From assembly GCA_017462965.1 (NCBI GenBank), contig JAFTQC010000054.1, positions 1 to 64,000 of the forward strand: a stretch of 64,000 bases of DNA. The letters run 5' to 3'. This document shows, one piece after another, positions 1 through 9,126 of the stretch. The translations under genes and the position numbers were made by a program. The stretch comes from Clostridia bacterium (GTDB taxonomy: Bacteria > Bacillota > Clostridia > TANB77 > UBA1234). The notes beneath the pieces were generated by a model, which was not told the DNA's origin, did not search any database, and was given only the letters and a program-made list of their open reading frames with translations. Position 1 is the stretch's first letter; each line of letters opens with the position of its first letter.

Positions 1-1013
1 CCTGTATTTCCTTTTGTAGAACTTACCAAAACATTTTTACTAGCTTCTCCCAAAGCCGTTTTTATAGCCATCGTTTCCGTCATATCATTTAAATGAGTAG
101 ATGTTCCATGAGCATTTATATAATCAATTTCTTCTGGCTTTATATCAGCATCTTTTATCGCACGAATCATTGCCTTAGCTCCACCTTCACCATCTAAGCA
201 AGGTGATGTAATATGGTATGCATCAGTAGTCGATCCAAATCCTATCACTTCAGCATATATCTTCGCACCTCTTTTTTTAGCATGTTCTAATTCTTCAAGC
301 ACAAGAATTCCCGAACCTTCACCCATTACAAATCCATTTCTTTCAGCATCAAAAGGAATACTCGCTCTTGCTTTATCTGTTGAACTTGATAAAGCTTTCA
401 TATTTTCAAAACCTGCAATTCCTACTCTACAAATGGAAGCTTCAGTTCCACCTGCAAGAACAGCATCTTCATAACCATGTTTTATAGTTTTATAAGCTTC
501 TCCAATTGCATGAGTAGCAGAAGCACAAGCCGTCACAACAGCCATAGACTCTCCTTTTAATCCAAACTCAATTGAAATATTACCAGCAGGCATATTTGCA
601 ATTGCCATTGGAATAAACATTGGCGACACTCTTGAATTTCCCTTTGCATAATTTATTTCACATTGTGTTTGTATTGTATTAAAACCAGCAATACCAGAAC
701 TTACAAAAACACCAACTCTATCTAAATCAGTATTCTCTTTTGTAATCCCAGAATCAGCCATCGCCTCTCTTGCCGCTATTATCGCAAACTGCGAAGACCT
801 ATCTAATCTCTTTGCAGCTTTAGCATCAAAATAGTTAGGCTCCTCATAGTTCTTTACCTCAGCAACCAAACTAGTTTTAAAATTAGTAGCATCAAACAAA
901 GTAATATTATCTATACCGCAAACTTTATTTTCAATTCCATTCCATGTTTCTTCCACGTTATTTCCAATAGGAGATATAGCTCCCATACCTGTTATAACAA
1001 CTCTCTTATCCAT
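1..1013 (-). CDS. fabF: 3-oxoacyl-ACP synthase II (partial, 3' end beyond window)
   Basis: Condensing enzyme of type II fatty-acid elongation, adding malonyl-ACP to a growing acyl-ACP in the cytosol. Translating the minus strand from the ATG at 1013 gives a start of the form MDKRVVITGMGAISPIGN, typical of FabF. The catalytic cysteine lies in VVTACASATHAIGEA at residue 163, where FabF carries it, and the first catalytic histidine lies in the INAHGTST motif. About 337 codons are visible of a family length near 410, so the C-terminus runs off the window. It is the last visible gene of a fabD-fabG-fabF run, 25 bases after fabG. The family is clear. Confidence 0.96.
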   Translation of the reverse strand, partial: MDKRVVITGMGAISPIGNNVEETWNGIENKVCGIDNITLFDATNFKTSLVAEVKNYEEPNYFDAKAAKRLDRSSQFAIIAAREAMADSGITKENTDLDRVGVFVSSGIAGFNTIQTQCEINYAKGNSRVSPMFIPMAIANMPAGNISIEFGLKGESMAVVTACASATHAIGEAYKTIKHGYEDAVLAGGTEASICRVGIAGFENMKALSSSTDKARASIPFDAERNGFVMGEGSGILVLEELEHAKKRGAKIYAEVIGFGSTTDAYHITSPCLDGEGGAKAMIRAIKDADIKPEEIDYINAHGTSTHLNDMTETMAIKTALGEASKNVLVSSTKGNT

Positions 1014-1038
1014 ATCAAAAATCCTTTCAATCTATAAT

Positions 1039-1773
1039 TTACATTAACATTCCGCCATCAATATGTATTACTTGACCTGTTATATATGAACTATCCTTTG
1101 AAGCTAAGAATTTTACAACATTTGCAACATCCTCAGTTGTTCCCATTCTTTTAAGCGGAATCGATTTTGCAATCTCTTCTTTTATTTCATCTTTCAAAAC
1201 ATCTGTCATTGCAGTCTCAATAAAGCCCGGTGCAACGGCATTAACTAAAATATTTCTTGAGCCAAGCTCTTTAGCCAGACTCTTTGTAAAGCCAATAATT
1301 CCAGCTTTAGAAGCAGAATAGTTGGCTTGCCCTGCATTGCCAGAAATACCAACCACTGATGAAACATTAATAATTCTTCCACTTCTAGCTTTCATCATAT
1401 GATTCACAACATTTTTAGTAACATTAAAAGTACCAACTAAATTAACATCAATTACACTTTCGAAATCTTCTTTTTTCATTCTCATCAAAAGCATATCTTT
1501 AGTGATACCAGCATTATTAACTAAAACATCAATTTGTCCAAACTCATCTATTATCTTCTTTACAGCTTCTTCACAAGCTTCAAAATTAGAAACATCACAT
1601 TTTACCGCAAAACATTTTACATTCTCATTTTCAATTTCTTTTGCAGTATTTTCTACATCATCATTTTCACTTCTGTAATTTAAAGCTATATCAAATCCTT
1701 CTTTAGCAAGCGTTAGAGCAATCTGTTTTCCAATACCTCTAGCCGCACCTGTAATAAAAGCTACTTTACTCAA
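1039..1773 (-). CDS. fabG: 3-oxoacyl-ACP reductase FabG
   Basis: NADPH-dependent reduction of 3-oxoacyl-ACP, the first reductive step of fatty-acid elongation. A classical short-chain dehydrogenase of 244 aa: cofactor loop TGAARGIG at residues 8-15, NNAG at 86-89, catalytic Ser139, Tyr152 and Lys156 in the stretch SSVVGISGNAGQANYSASK, and a C-terminal ITGQVIHIDGG strand. The start is a TTG codon four bases after the fabD stop, which suggests translational coupling. Genomic context (fabD upstream, fabF downstream) makes the fatty-acid role much likelier than another SDR function. Confidence 0.96.
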   Translation of the reverse strand: MSKVAFITGAARGIGKQIALTLAKEGFDIALNYRSENDDVENTAKEIENENVKCFAVKCDVSNFEACEEAVKKIIDEFGQIDVLVNNAGITKDMLLMRMKKEDFESVIDVNLVGTFNVTKNVVNHMMKARSGRIINVSSVVGISGNAGQANYSASKAGIIGFTKSLAKELGSRNILVNAVAPGFIETAMTDVLKDEIKEEIAKSIPLKRMGTTEDVANVVKFLASKDSSYITGQVIHIDGGMLM

Positions 1774-1776
1774 AAC

Positions 1777-2718
1777 TTAAACATCTCCCTTCAACTTAAC
1801 AAGTGCATCTTCAAAAGTTTCAACACTGTTTATATTCAAAATATTAATTTTTCTGTCTGTTTTAATTCTTTTAGCAAATCCCGACAAAGTTTTTCCTGGA
1901 CCAACTTCAACAAAAGTATCAACACCCATATCAATCATAGTTTGTAAACTCTTCGAAAATCTAACAGGACTTATAATATGTTTTTCTAAAACTTCTCTAA
2001 TATCATCTTGCTCACTATATTTTTCACCATCAATATTTTTAATAACTGTCGTTTCAAAACTATTGAAAATCGTATTATCCAAAACTTCTCTTAAAGCCTT
2101 TGCGCTTTCAATCAGCTTTTCTGTATGAAATGGCCCCGATGTCTTAATAACATTAACAAGCTTCGCACCTTTTTCTTTCGCAATAATACTTGCCTCTTCA
2201 ACAGCAATCTTTTCACCCGAAATTACAACTTGACCTTTCGTATTATAATTTGCAGGAACTACAAAACCACTGGTAATAGAATTACAAACATTTTCAATAG
2301 CCTCATCCTCAAGTCCAATAATCGCAGCCATTTGCCATTCACCATCAGGCAAAAGATTTTGCATAAACTCTCCTCGTTTTTGCACAACCTTTACCCCATC
2401 TTCAAAAGCTAATGCCTTACCATGTATAAGCGCCGCATACTCACCTAAACTAAGTCCCGCAAGAATATCAGCTTCAACACCATTTTCTTTAAGAAGTTCC
2501 AAAATTGCCAAACTCATAGTCAAAACAGCAAGCTGAGTATTCTTAGTTTCATTCAAAACACTTTCATCTCCATTAAAAGAAATCTCCGCAATATCTATAC
2601 CTGTAATCTCTTTAACCTTCTCATACTTCGCTTTAACTTTATCGTACTTTTCGTAAAAATCTTTACACATCCCCACATACTGAGCACCTTGCCCAGGAAA
2701 CAAAAAACCTATTTTCAT
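1777..2718 (-). CDS. fabD: malonyl-CoA:ACP transacylase FabD
   Basis: Loads malonyl groups from CoA onto ACP for fatty-acid synthesis. The GQGAQ oxyanion loop is at residues 9-13, the nucleophile Ser90 is in GLSLGEYAAL, and the catalytic His198 is in SGPFHTEKL. About 313 aa, usual for the family. I chose the ATG at 2718: an in-frame GTG at 2724 sits one base from the AAAGG ribosome-binding site, whereas the ATG is seven bases from it. First gene of the fab run. The hairpin repeat at 2756-2790 separates it from the biotin ligase gene upstream. Confidence 0.96.
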   Translation of the reverse strand: MKIGFLFPGQGAQYVGMCKDFYEKYDKVKAKYEKVKEITGIDIAEISFNGDESVLNETKNTQLAVLTMSLAILELLKENGVEADILAGLSLGEYAALIHGKALAFEDGVKVVQKRGEFMQNLLPDGEWQMAAIIGLEDEAIENVCNSITSGFVVPANYNTKGQVVISGEKIAVEEASIIAKEKGAKLVNVIKTSGPFHTEKLIESAKALREVLDNTIFNSFETTVIKNIDGEKYSEQDDIREVLEKHIISPVRFSKSLQTMIDMGVDTFVEVGPGKTLSGFAKRIKTDRKINILNINSVETFEDALVKLKGDV

Positions 2719-2755
2719 ACACACACCTTTCTCTCAATTCTCTCAACTTTCCAAC

Positions 2756-2790
2756 AAAAAGGACAAAGGGACGGGGCTTTTGTCCTTTTT
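2756..2790. repeat. GGGAC-family palindrome (copy 1), terminator-like
   Basis: A perfect 12-bp inverted repeat, AAAAAGGACAAA at 2756-2767 and TTTGTCCTTTTT at 2779-2790, around an 11-base loop containing GGGACGGGGC. The A and T runs on both flanks let it act as an intrinsic terminator in either direction. It begins one base after the stop codon of the biotin ligase remnant and lies before fabD. The loop shares the GGGACGG word with twelve other intergenic elements in this window. Confidence 0.85.
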
Positions 2791-3310
2791 TCAGAAAAGA
2801 GCTGATATAAATTTTTCTCTTTCTACACTCACACCAAATTCTTTTTTGATCGATGTAGCTTTTCCTGCAAGTTCACCTTCAAATTTTTCTTTGTTTGTAT
2901 TTAGTCCGATTCCAACAACCATTTCTGAAACAATTCCATTTCGAACTTTGGTTTCAACTAATATTCCGGCCAAGCTTTTTCCCATTCCAATAAATATCGT
3001 TTGGCTTTTTAATATTAAGCTCTACTCCAATTTGCACTTTTAGAATTGAAACTATTTTTTCTGCAATTTTTGTTGTTATATTTTTTATTTTTTCAATTTC
3101 GCATTCAGTTCTAAAATACATTGAAATCGCTATATTATCATTTTCATCTGTTATCCATGTCCTGCCATGCGTTCCTATTCCAGCAGTTTGAATATCTGCA
3201 ACAATCATCGTTCCACTTTCAATTTTCCCAGCACTTCCAAGTCTCCAAGCTTCAAGTTGCGTAGAATCAATTGTTTCATAATAAATAATATTTTTACTTT
3301 TTGATAGCAT
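2791..3310 (-). pseudogene. birA: biotin-[acetyl-CoA-carboxylase] ligase, frameshifted and C-terminally short
   Basis: Biotin protein ligase transfers biotin to the carboxyl carrier protein of acetyl-CoA carboxylase, which fits the adjacent fab genes. The first segment (3310 to about 2970) has the biotinyl-AMP loop GIGTHGRTW and the KKPNDIYWNGKK motif. Translation then leaves frame and hits a stop at 2954. The expected continuation LAGILVET is in the next frame and runs to 2791. One surplus G at about 2971 (CTT-G-GCC) explains the break. The frame ends at FISALF, before the usual C-terminal SH3-like domain, directly against a repeat element. There is no N-terminal HTH, so even intact it would be enzyme only. 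It could be a pseudogene, a recoded gene or a sequencing error. Confidence 0.8.
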
Positions 3311-5003
3311 CTAAATTTGCCTGCCTTTTTATTTTATTTGTTGTCGTTTTTATCAAAGGCTTTTCTGTTATCACAAGTTTCTTAATTGCTTTATATGGTG
3401 GCATCACATTATTTATCTTCTTTACCTTCGAATACAAAACTTTATATATCTCCTCGTCCGTTTCTATTCCATACTTTTCCTTCAAGCCGTTCTTATTGAC
3501 TACTAAAATCGCATTTATTTTTATATCATCCTCATCATCTGATTTTGCCATACCAAAAATCATAGATTCTTCTACATCTTCAATTTTATTAACCAAATTT
3601 TCCATCTCTTCTGGAAAAATATTTTTACCATTCTTTAAAACAATCACACTTTTCTTTCTTCCACAAATAAACAAATATCCATCTTCATCCATTCTTCCTA
3701 AATCACCCGTGTGGAAGCATTCACCATCCATAACTTCATCAGTCGCTTCTTTATTTCCAAAATACTCAAGCATTACTGTCGGCCCTTTTACAATAATTTC
3801 ACCAATTCCATCTTGATTTGGATTAGAAATTTTAACATCTAAACTAGGAAGCTTTCTTCCAACTGAACCAATTCTATGATAACTATTTGTACCAATGGCA
3901 ACTACCGGAGAAGTTTCTGTAAGTCCATAACCTTGAACAATATTAAGTCCTAAAAGTCTATACTTTTCCTCGATTCTTCTATCTAAAGCAGCCGCACCAC
4001 TTATAAATAATTTAATCCTTCCACCTAACATGTCATGAATTTCTTTAAACTTTTCTTTTCTCTCTTCGATAGTAAGGTTTTTATATTTTTCCTCATCTTC
4101 TAGAATTTTTTCAAGCTTTCCATCCTTTTCAATTTTCTTTCGTATAATTTTAAAAATTCTTTCATAAATTCCTGGAACACAAGCCATTACCGAAACCTTA
4201 TATTCATACAAATTATCTACAAGATGTCTTATTCCATCACAAAATACGGTCTCGGCACCTTTGTACAAAGCAAGTAAGAATCCAACTGTACATTCAAACA
4301 CATGATGTATCGGAAGAATTGAAAGTACAGTATCTGTTTCATTTACATCCAATACTTCACCCAAATCCATTAAATTTGTACAAATATTTTTGTGCGAAAG
4401 TGCAACAATCTTTGAAGCAGCAGTTGTTCCAGAAGTAAAAAGCATTATACTCATTTTATTTGGATCAATAACTGCATCAACAAAATTCCTATCATCATTT
4501 TCAAGAAGAATTTCACCTTTCGAAATCAATTCTTTCTCTGAAATAATATCCCTATCATCTTTATCAATATCCATCTGAATAATATATTTTAAATTTGTAT
4601 CTCCTTTTGCTTTTATCTTAGCAATCGCATCTTTATATTTACTAGTAAAGAAAATTGCTTCAACTTCAGATCTCTTAATTAAATTCTCAAGTTCATTTGC
4701 AGGAAGAGATTTATCTAGCGGAACAACAATACCTGTACCACAAACTATGGCTAAATACGCAATTTCCCACTCATATCTATTTTCACCAATTACCGCAATC
4801 CTTTTATCTTTTAAACCTAAACTAATTAATGCAGTTCCCAAAGCATCAACCATTCTTCTAACTTCACCATGAGTAAAAACTTTATACTTTCCCTCTTCAA
4901 CTCTTATTCTATATGCAGGTCTATCATAAAAAACTTCGCCTGATTTTTCTAACATATCTTTTAAATCTGTTATTTCTAAACTTTTGTAAAAAAATTTTTC
5001 CAT
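3294..5003 (-). CDS. AMP-forming long-chain acyl-CoA/acyl-ACP synthetase
   Basis: ANL-superfamily adenylating enzyme that activates fatty acids with ATP, then thioesterifies them. 569 aa. The phosphate-binding A3 motif is FTSGTTAASK at about 189-198, with Ala-Ala replacing the usual Gly-x-Pro. A5 is GYGLTETSPV, A7 is HTGDLGRMDEDGY, A8 is GRKKSVIVLKNGKNIFPEEM, and a late lysine lies in the TTTNKIKRQ tail. Membrane-type long-chain ligases have this layout. It precedes birA with a 17-base overlap and lies downstream of a tetR gene with a palindromic site between them, so fatty-acid-responsive control is plausible. The exact substrate is not readable from sequence. Confidence 0.88.
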   Translation of the reverse strand: MEKFFYKSLEITDLKDMLEKSGEVFYDRPAYRIRVEEGKYKVFTHGEVRRMVDALGTALISLGLKDKRIAVIGENRYEWEIAYLAIVCGTGIVVPLDKSLPANELENLIKRSEVEAIFFTSKYKDAIAKIKAKGDTNLKYIIQMDIDKDDRDIISEKELISKGEILLENDDRNFVDAVIDPNKMSIMLFTSGTTAASKIVALSHKNICTNLMDLGEVLDVNETDTVLSILPIHHVFECTVGFLLALYKGAETVFCDGIRHLVDNLYEYKVSVMACVPGIYERIFKIIRKKIEKDGKLEKILEDEEKYKNLTIEERKEKFKEIHDMLGGRIKLFISGAAALDRRIEEKYRLLGLNIVQGYGLTETSPVVAIGTNSYHRIGSVGRKLPSLDVKISNPNQDGIGEIIVKGPTVMLEYFGNKEATDEVMDGECFHTGDLGRMDEDGYLFICGRKKSVIVLKNGKNIFPEEMENLVNKIEDVEESMIFGMAKSDDEDDIKINAILVVNKNGLKEKYGIETDEEIYKVLYSKVKKINNVMPPYKAIKKLVITEKPLIKTTTNKIKRQANLDAIKK

Positions 5004-5060
5004 TCACGTTCTCCTAATCCAAATTTTGTTACTTTTAGGAAATTCTAGCATAAAAAAAAA

Positions 5061-5101
5061 CGAAAATCTTTAGACTGAGTGGTCAGTCCAATAGATTTTC
5101 G
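5061..5101 (-). terminator. terminator containing a TetR-type palindrome
   Basis: Outer 9-bp arms CGAAAATCT (5061-5069) and AGATTTTCG (5093-5101) enclose an inner palindrome GACTGA-GTGG-TCAGTC (5073-5088). On the minus strand the hairpin is followed by a run of T (5052-5060), so it reads as an intrinsic terminator for the tetR transcript. The inner palindrome resembles operators of TetR-family repressors and lies about 70 bases upstream of the acyl-CoA synthetase start. The dual role is inferred. Confidence 0.65.
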
Positions 5102-5154
5102 CACAAAGAGCTGTAAAAAAATTTGTAAATTGGGACGGAGCGTTTTTGGAATTT

Positions 5155-5269
5155 GGGACGGTTGGAATTTGGGACGGTTCTCTTTTCCAAATTTGTAATA
5201 GTTATATTTGAATTTATAACTTGTTTAACAAATTTGGAAAAGAGAACCGTCCCAAATTCCAACCGTCCC
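5155..5269. repeat. GGGAC-family palindrome (copy 2), 42-bp perfect arms
   Basis: Perfect 42-bp inverted repeat: left arm 5155-5196, right arm 5228-5269, loop of 31 bases. The arms contain GGGACGGTT twice, separated by GGAATTT, then CTCTTTTCCAAATTTGT. A further GGGACGG sits outside the arm at about 5132. Together with the terminator at 5061-5101 it fills the 304-base gap between the acyl-CoA synthetase and the TetR gene. No coding capacity is seen here. Confidence 0.92.
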
Positions 5270-5307
5270 AATTTCTAAATTTTTTCGACTCCTTATTCTT
5301 TCGTTCA

Positions 5308-5883
5308 CTATTTTTTTCTTGCATCAAGAGCACTTACTACTGTATTTTTAAAACCATCATAAATTTCCTTAACATCAACTTCTCTATTTCGTTTAAGTCT
5401 ATAAATCAAGCTAGAACAAGTAGTTCCAAAAATACCAGAAGCAAGAGCCTCAACATTGCCGTCATAAATTTCGCCTTTTTCGATACCTTCTTTTAAAATT
5501 CTTTCAATAATCTTTATGTATTCAAAAACTGCTTTCTTACATTTTTTATTCTTCTCTTCTTCACCCCAAATTTGTGAGAAAACAACATTCAAAAACTCTT
5601 CATATTTGACAGTAACTTTTATCTGAATCAAAAGAACAGCTTCTATCTTTTCAATCGCATCTTTACAATGTTTAGTTTTAAGTTCGATGTTATTCTTAAG
5701 TAATCCAAACCCTTGCTCTAAAAGCAAATCAAATATATCTTCTTTCTTAGAAAAATGATAATACAAAGAGCCCTTGGCAACACCCGCAACTGCTGTTATC
5801 TCCTCAATGCTCGAGTTATCATATCCTTTATCAGAAAATATTTTAACCGCTGTATTAAAAATTCTTCTCTTTGTACTATTCAT
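5308..5883 (-). CDS. TetR/AcrR-family transcriptional regulator
   Basis: 191 aa one-component repressor. Residues 1-55 are a TetR_N helix-turn-helix (IEEITAVAGVAKGSLYYHFS), followed by an all-helical ligand-binding region. It lies between a DUF362 ferredoxin gene upstream (21-base gap) and the acyl-CoA synthetase downstream. A TetR-like palindrome occurs at 5073-5088. TetR regulators next to acyl-CoA synthetases often sense acyl-CoAs, so control of fatty-acid activation is the likeliest role. The ligand is not determined. Confidence 0.9.
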   Translation of the reverse strand: MNSTKRRIFNTAVKIFSDKGYDNSSIEEITAVAGVAKGSLYYHFSKKEDIFDLLLEQGFGLLKNNIELKTKHCKDAIEKIEAVLLIQIKVTVKYEEFLNVVFSQIWGEEEKNKKCKKAVFEYIKIIERILKEGIEKGEIYDGNVEALASGIFGTTCSSLIYRLKRNREVDVKEIYDGFKNTVVSALDARKK

Positions 5884-5904
5884 TAATTACTCCTCTATCA
5901 AAAA

Positions 5905-7032
5905 TTAAAACTTAACTTTTATAAGTTCATACTTAGATGTTCCAAGCCCTATCTTCTCACCATGTTCAATTTGACTCTCCCAGTTTGTATCAGGATGATT
6001 TGTGTGGAAATTATCTTTTTCACAAACATGTCTTTCAATATTTTCACCAAGCGCACTATTCATAAATGCAGTTTGTTCATTAACCAAATCAGCTGAAGCT
6101 CTGTCAATCGCAACGCTATCAAATGAAGCAAGCATACCAACGTTTGGAACAATTGGAGCATCATTTTCTGAATGGCAATCACAATTTGGAGAAACATCAC
6201 AAATTATATTAATATGGAACTCTGGTCTACCTTTAACAACTGCAAGCGCATACTCTGCCATTTTCTTATTCAATAAATCATTTGCCGAATTATTAGCAGG
6301 ACTAATTGCATCAAAATTACACATTCCTATACATCTTCCACAACCAACACATTTGTTATGATCAATCTCAGCAATTCCAGTAGATTCATTATAACTAATT
6401 GCATCGTGCGCACATATTTTAGCACAAATTTTGCATTTTTTACATTTACTATCTTTTACAACTGGCTTACCACTATAATGCATCTCCATCTTGCCAGCTC
6501 TTGAACCACAACCCATTCCAAGATTTTTAATCGCACCACCAAAACCTGTAGCTTCATGTCCTTTGAAATGATTAAGCGAAATTATAATATCCGCATCCAT
6601 AACCGCTCTACCGATTTTAGCTTCTTTTACATACTCTCCATTAATTGGAACTAAAGTTTCATCTGTTCCTTTCAAACCATCAGCGATAATGACTTGACAT
6701 CCTGTAGAATAAGGAGTAAATCCATTTTCATAAGCAGCATCAATGTGATCTAAAGCATTTTTTCTTCTACCAACATATAAAGTATTAGCATCAGTTAAGA
6801 AAGGTCTTCCACCTAATTCTCTAACTACATCAGCAACAGCCTTAGCATAATTAGGTCTTAAAAAAGCTAAATTACCAGGCTCTCCAAAATGAATTTTAAT
6901 AGCAACAAACTTATTATTAAAATCAATATTTTCAATACCTGCTTTTTTTATCAACATCTTCAACTTTTGTGGAATATTTAAACCTGGTCTTGCTCTAAAA
7001 TCTGTAAAATAAACTTTTGAATTTTCACTCAT
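5905..7032 (-). CDS. DUF362 domain protein with two 4Fe-4S ferredoxin clusters
   Basis: 375 aa. The N-terminal DUF362 domain (about 1-185) includes the conserved IKIHFGEPGN and ISLNHFKGHEATGFGGAIKN segments. Two ferredoxin motifs follow: CKKCKICAKICAHDA and CVGCGRCIGMCNFDA, each with the CxxCxxCxxxC spacing of a 4Fe-4S site. A C-terminal DUF362 portion completes the protein. It is probably a cytoplasmic iron-sulfur electron-transfer protein; the partner is unknown. It sits 12 bases after queH, an iron-sulfur oxidoreductase. The ferredoxin content fits an anaerobe. Confidence 0.9.
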   Translation of the reverse strand: MSENSKVYFTDFRARPGLNIPQKLKMLIKKAGIENIDFNNKFVAIKIHFGEPGNLAFLRPNYAKAVADVVRELGGRPFLTDANTLYVGRRKNALDHIDAAYENGFTPYSTGCQVIIADGLKGTDETLVPINGEYVKEAKIGRAVMDADIIISLNHFKGHEATGFGGAIKNLGMGCGSRAGKMEMHYSGKPVVKDSKCKKCKICAKICAHDAISYNESTGIAEIDHNKCVGCGRCIGMCNFDAISPANNSANDLLNKKMAEYALAVVKGRPEFHINIICDVSPNCDCHSENDAPIVPNVGMLASFDSVAIDRASADLVNEQTAFMNSALGENIERHVCEKDNFHTNHPDTNWESQIEHGEKIGLGTSKYELIKVKF

Positions 7033-7044
7033 TTTTCTTTCCTC

Positions 7045-7593
7045 CTAAACTTCTTTTTCAATTTGCTTCTTATATCTGTCTTCCTCTGAATATATACAAC
7101 CACAATACTTTTGCATATAAAGTCCTGCATCTCTTGCCATCTGCTGACCTATTCTAAAACCTTCTCTAAAGTCTTGATAAATGAATTCAACACCATACTT
7201 CTCAGCCATTTGATTTGCAACTTGTATGATTAATTCATGCTTTTGATAAGGACTAACTAAAAGCGTAGTTGTAAAAGCATCATATCCATTTTCTTTTGCA
7301 TACTTAGCCGTCTCTTCAAGCCTTGATTCATAACAAAACTTGCAACGTCCATCAATGTTACCAATTACAGACTTTGTAAATTCTCTAATGCCATAATTAT
7401 GATTTATAACAAGCGGCATATTTATCATTTCAGAATACATCTTCAAAGCATCTAATCTTGCCTTATATTCTGTATATGGATGGATATTGATGTTATACCA
7501 ATACGCAGTTATATCGTCATATCCATCTTTTCTCAATTTATCTACAACGTATGTTGAGCAAGGCGCACAACAAGTATGTAATAATAGCTTCAT
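7045..7593 (-). CDS. queH: epoxyqueuosine reductase QueH
   Basis: Last step of queuosine synthesis in tRNA, reducing epoxyqueuosine to queuosine. QueH (DUF208) is the non-B12 alternative to QueG. 182 aa. The N-terminal LLHTCCAPC cysteine pair, the GRCKFCYESRLEETA cysteines and the C-terminal YCGCIYSEEDRY cysteines match the cluster- and metal-binding pattern of the family. It starts two bases after ruvB ends, so the two are co-translated in one operon. Confidence 0.93.
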   Translation of the reverse strand: MKLLLHTCCAPCSTYVVDKLRKDGYDDITAYWYNINIHPYTEYKARLDALKMYSEMINMPLVINHNYGIREFTKSVIGNIDGRCKFCYESRLEETAKYAKENGYDAFTTTLLVSPYQKHELIIQVANQMAEKYGVEFIYQDFREGFRIGQQMARDAGLYMQKYCGCIYSEEDRYKKQIEKEV

Positions 7594-7595
7594 AT

Positions 7596-8603
7596 TTATT
7601 CCTCTTTCTTTATTCCCATATGCTCATATGCATCAAGCGTAGCCATTCTTCCTCTCGGTGTTCTATTTATAAAACCAATTTGCATTAAATATGGTTCATA
7701 AACATCTTCTATTGTTGAAACGTCTTCACCTATTGTTGCAGCAAGTGTTTCAACACCAACAGGTCCACCAGCAAATTTCTTGATAATTGCATCAAGCATT
7801 AATCTATCAATATTATCAAGTCCGATTTTATCTATCTCTAAACACTTCAAAGCTTTATCAGCAATTTCATCAGTAATAGTTCCATCGCCTGTTATCTCAG
7901 CAAAATCTCTAACACGCTTTAAAAGTCTATTTGCAATTCTAGGTGTTCCACGAGATCTTGACGCAACCTCTCTTGCCCCTTTATCCGTTATCTCTATTTT
8001 CAAAATTCCAGCCGAACGCTTAACTATATCTGTTAGCTGATCATTATTATACAATTCCAAACGATTAATAATTCCAAATCTATCTCTAAGTGGTGAAGAC
8101 AAATTTCCTGCTTTCGTCGTAGCACCAACCAATGTAAACTTTGGTAAGTCAAGTCTTATAGAACGAGCACTTGGACCTTTACCAATAATTATATCAAGCG
8201 AAAAATCTTCCATGGCAGGATATAAAATTTCTTCAACACTACGATTTAATCTATGTATCTCGTCTATAAACAAAACATCATTTGGCGCTAAATTAGTAAG
8301 CAAAGCCGCTAAATCACCAGGTTTTTCAATAGCTGGACCAGATGTAATTCTAATATTAGTATTCATTTCATTCGCAATAATATTTGCAAGCGTAGTTTTA
8401 CCAAGGCCCGGAGGCCCATATAATAAGGTATGATCAAGTGGCTCTCCTCTTTTTCTTGCCGCTTCTATAAACACTTTTAAATTTTCTTTAACCTTTTCTT
8501 GTCCAACATATTCTTCAATAACACGAGGTCTTAAACTATTTTCAATATCAGAATCCGAAGCTTCATATCCGGGACAAATTATTCTCTCTTCTTCTAAATC
8601 CAT
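7596..8603 (-). CDS. ruvB: Holliday junction branch-migration helicase RuvB
   Basis: Hexameric AAA+ motor that works with RuvA and RuvC on Holliday junctions. 335 aa from the ATG at 8603, which has AAGGAG seven bases upstream; an earlier in-frame TTG is less likely. Walker A is [11 protein letters not shown], Walker B is [11 protein letters not shown], sensor 1 is [10 protein letters not shown], and a C-terminal winged helix ends in [15 protein letters not shown]. ruvA is not adjacent but lies 25 kb away beside rarA, unlike the ruvAB operon of many bacteria. Confidence 0.97.
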   Translation of the reverse strand: MDLEEERIICPGYEASDSDIENSLRPRVIEEYVGQEKVKENLKVFIEAARKRGEPLDHTLLYGPPGLGKTTLANIIANEMNTNIRITSGPAIEKPGDLAALLTNLAPNDVLFIDEIHRLNRSVEEILYPAMEDFSLDIIIGKGPSARSIRLDLPKFTLVGATTKAGNLSSPLRDRFGIINRLELYNNDQLTDIVKRSAGILKIEITDKGAREVASRSRGTPRIANRLLKRVRDFAEITGDGTITDEIADKALKCLEIDKIGLDNIDRLMLDAIIKKFAGGPVGVETLAATIGEDVSTIEDVYEPYLMQIGFINRTPRGRMATLDAYEHMGIKKEE

Positions 8604-8617
8604 TCTCAAACTCCTTA

Positions 8618-9109
8618 CTATTTTTTTGTAGCATTCCCATATATCTCAAGCGGTTTCATGTGCATAAATTTTATACAAAACTTAGGATGTATCGTTAAAG
8701 ACATATTATATTTTTCTACTGCAAAACTATATTTTTTTCTAACATTTTTTATTTGATTTTCGAAAGAAATAATCTTCTTAAAAATCTCTGTTTGCAATTC
8801 GTTTTTCTTCATTTTTTCAATCACACTATAAAGACTTTTAAGCTCATTATGAAGCTCTACATCAGCCAAAATAGCATCATCATACGAAATTTTACTCTTT
8901 TTATTTCTTTCATCAATCAACGTCAAAATCTTTTCTGTTTGTTTTTTATTTTTTATATCAGGTAATATTTTTAAAAGAAGTAAATCCCTTGAGTTCAGCA
9001 ATTTACAAAGTGACTTATAAATCACTGTAACTTCAATAAACTCTTTTAAATACACATTACGTATATACATAAACACTAACGCAATAATAACAATTAAAAA
9101 AACAACCAT
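8618..9109 (-). CDS. small LemA-like membrane protein
   Basis: 163 aa. One N-terminal membrane helix (about residues 2-20), then a long helical region. The C-terminal part, with [19 protein letters not shown] followed by a KPLEIY ending, resembles the LemA-family closing segment in which a Tyr-Asn-x-x-(I/L) helix precedes a conserved Pro and a short tail. Similarity is weak over the middle. No enzymatic motif is seen. The start is an ATG with AGGGTGG seven bases upstream. It sits between a lipase-type hydrolase and ruvB. LemA family assignment is tentative. Confidence 0.6.
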   Translation of the reverse strand: MVVFLIVIIALVFMYIRNVYLKEFIEVTVIYKSLCKLLNSRDLLLLKILPDIKNKKQTEKILTLIDERNKKSKISYDDAILADVELHNELKSLYSVIEKMKKNELQTEIFKKIISFENQIKNVRKKYSFAVEKYNMSLTIHPKFCIKFMHMKPLEIYGNATKK

Positions 9110-9126
9110 TAAAACGCCACCCTAAA

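Noticed and set aside
5221-5496. Short plus-strand frame starting in the repeat element
   Set aside because: Its first third is the palindrome arm and the rest is antisense to tetR.
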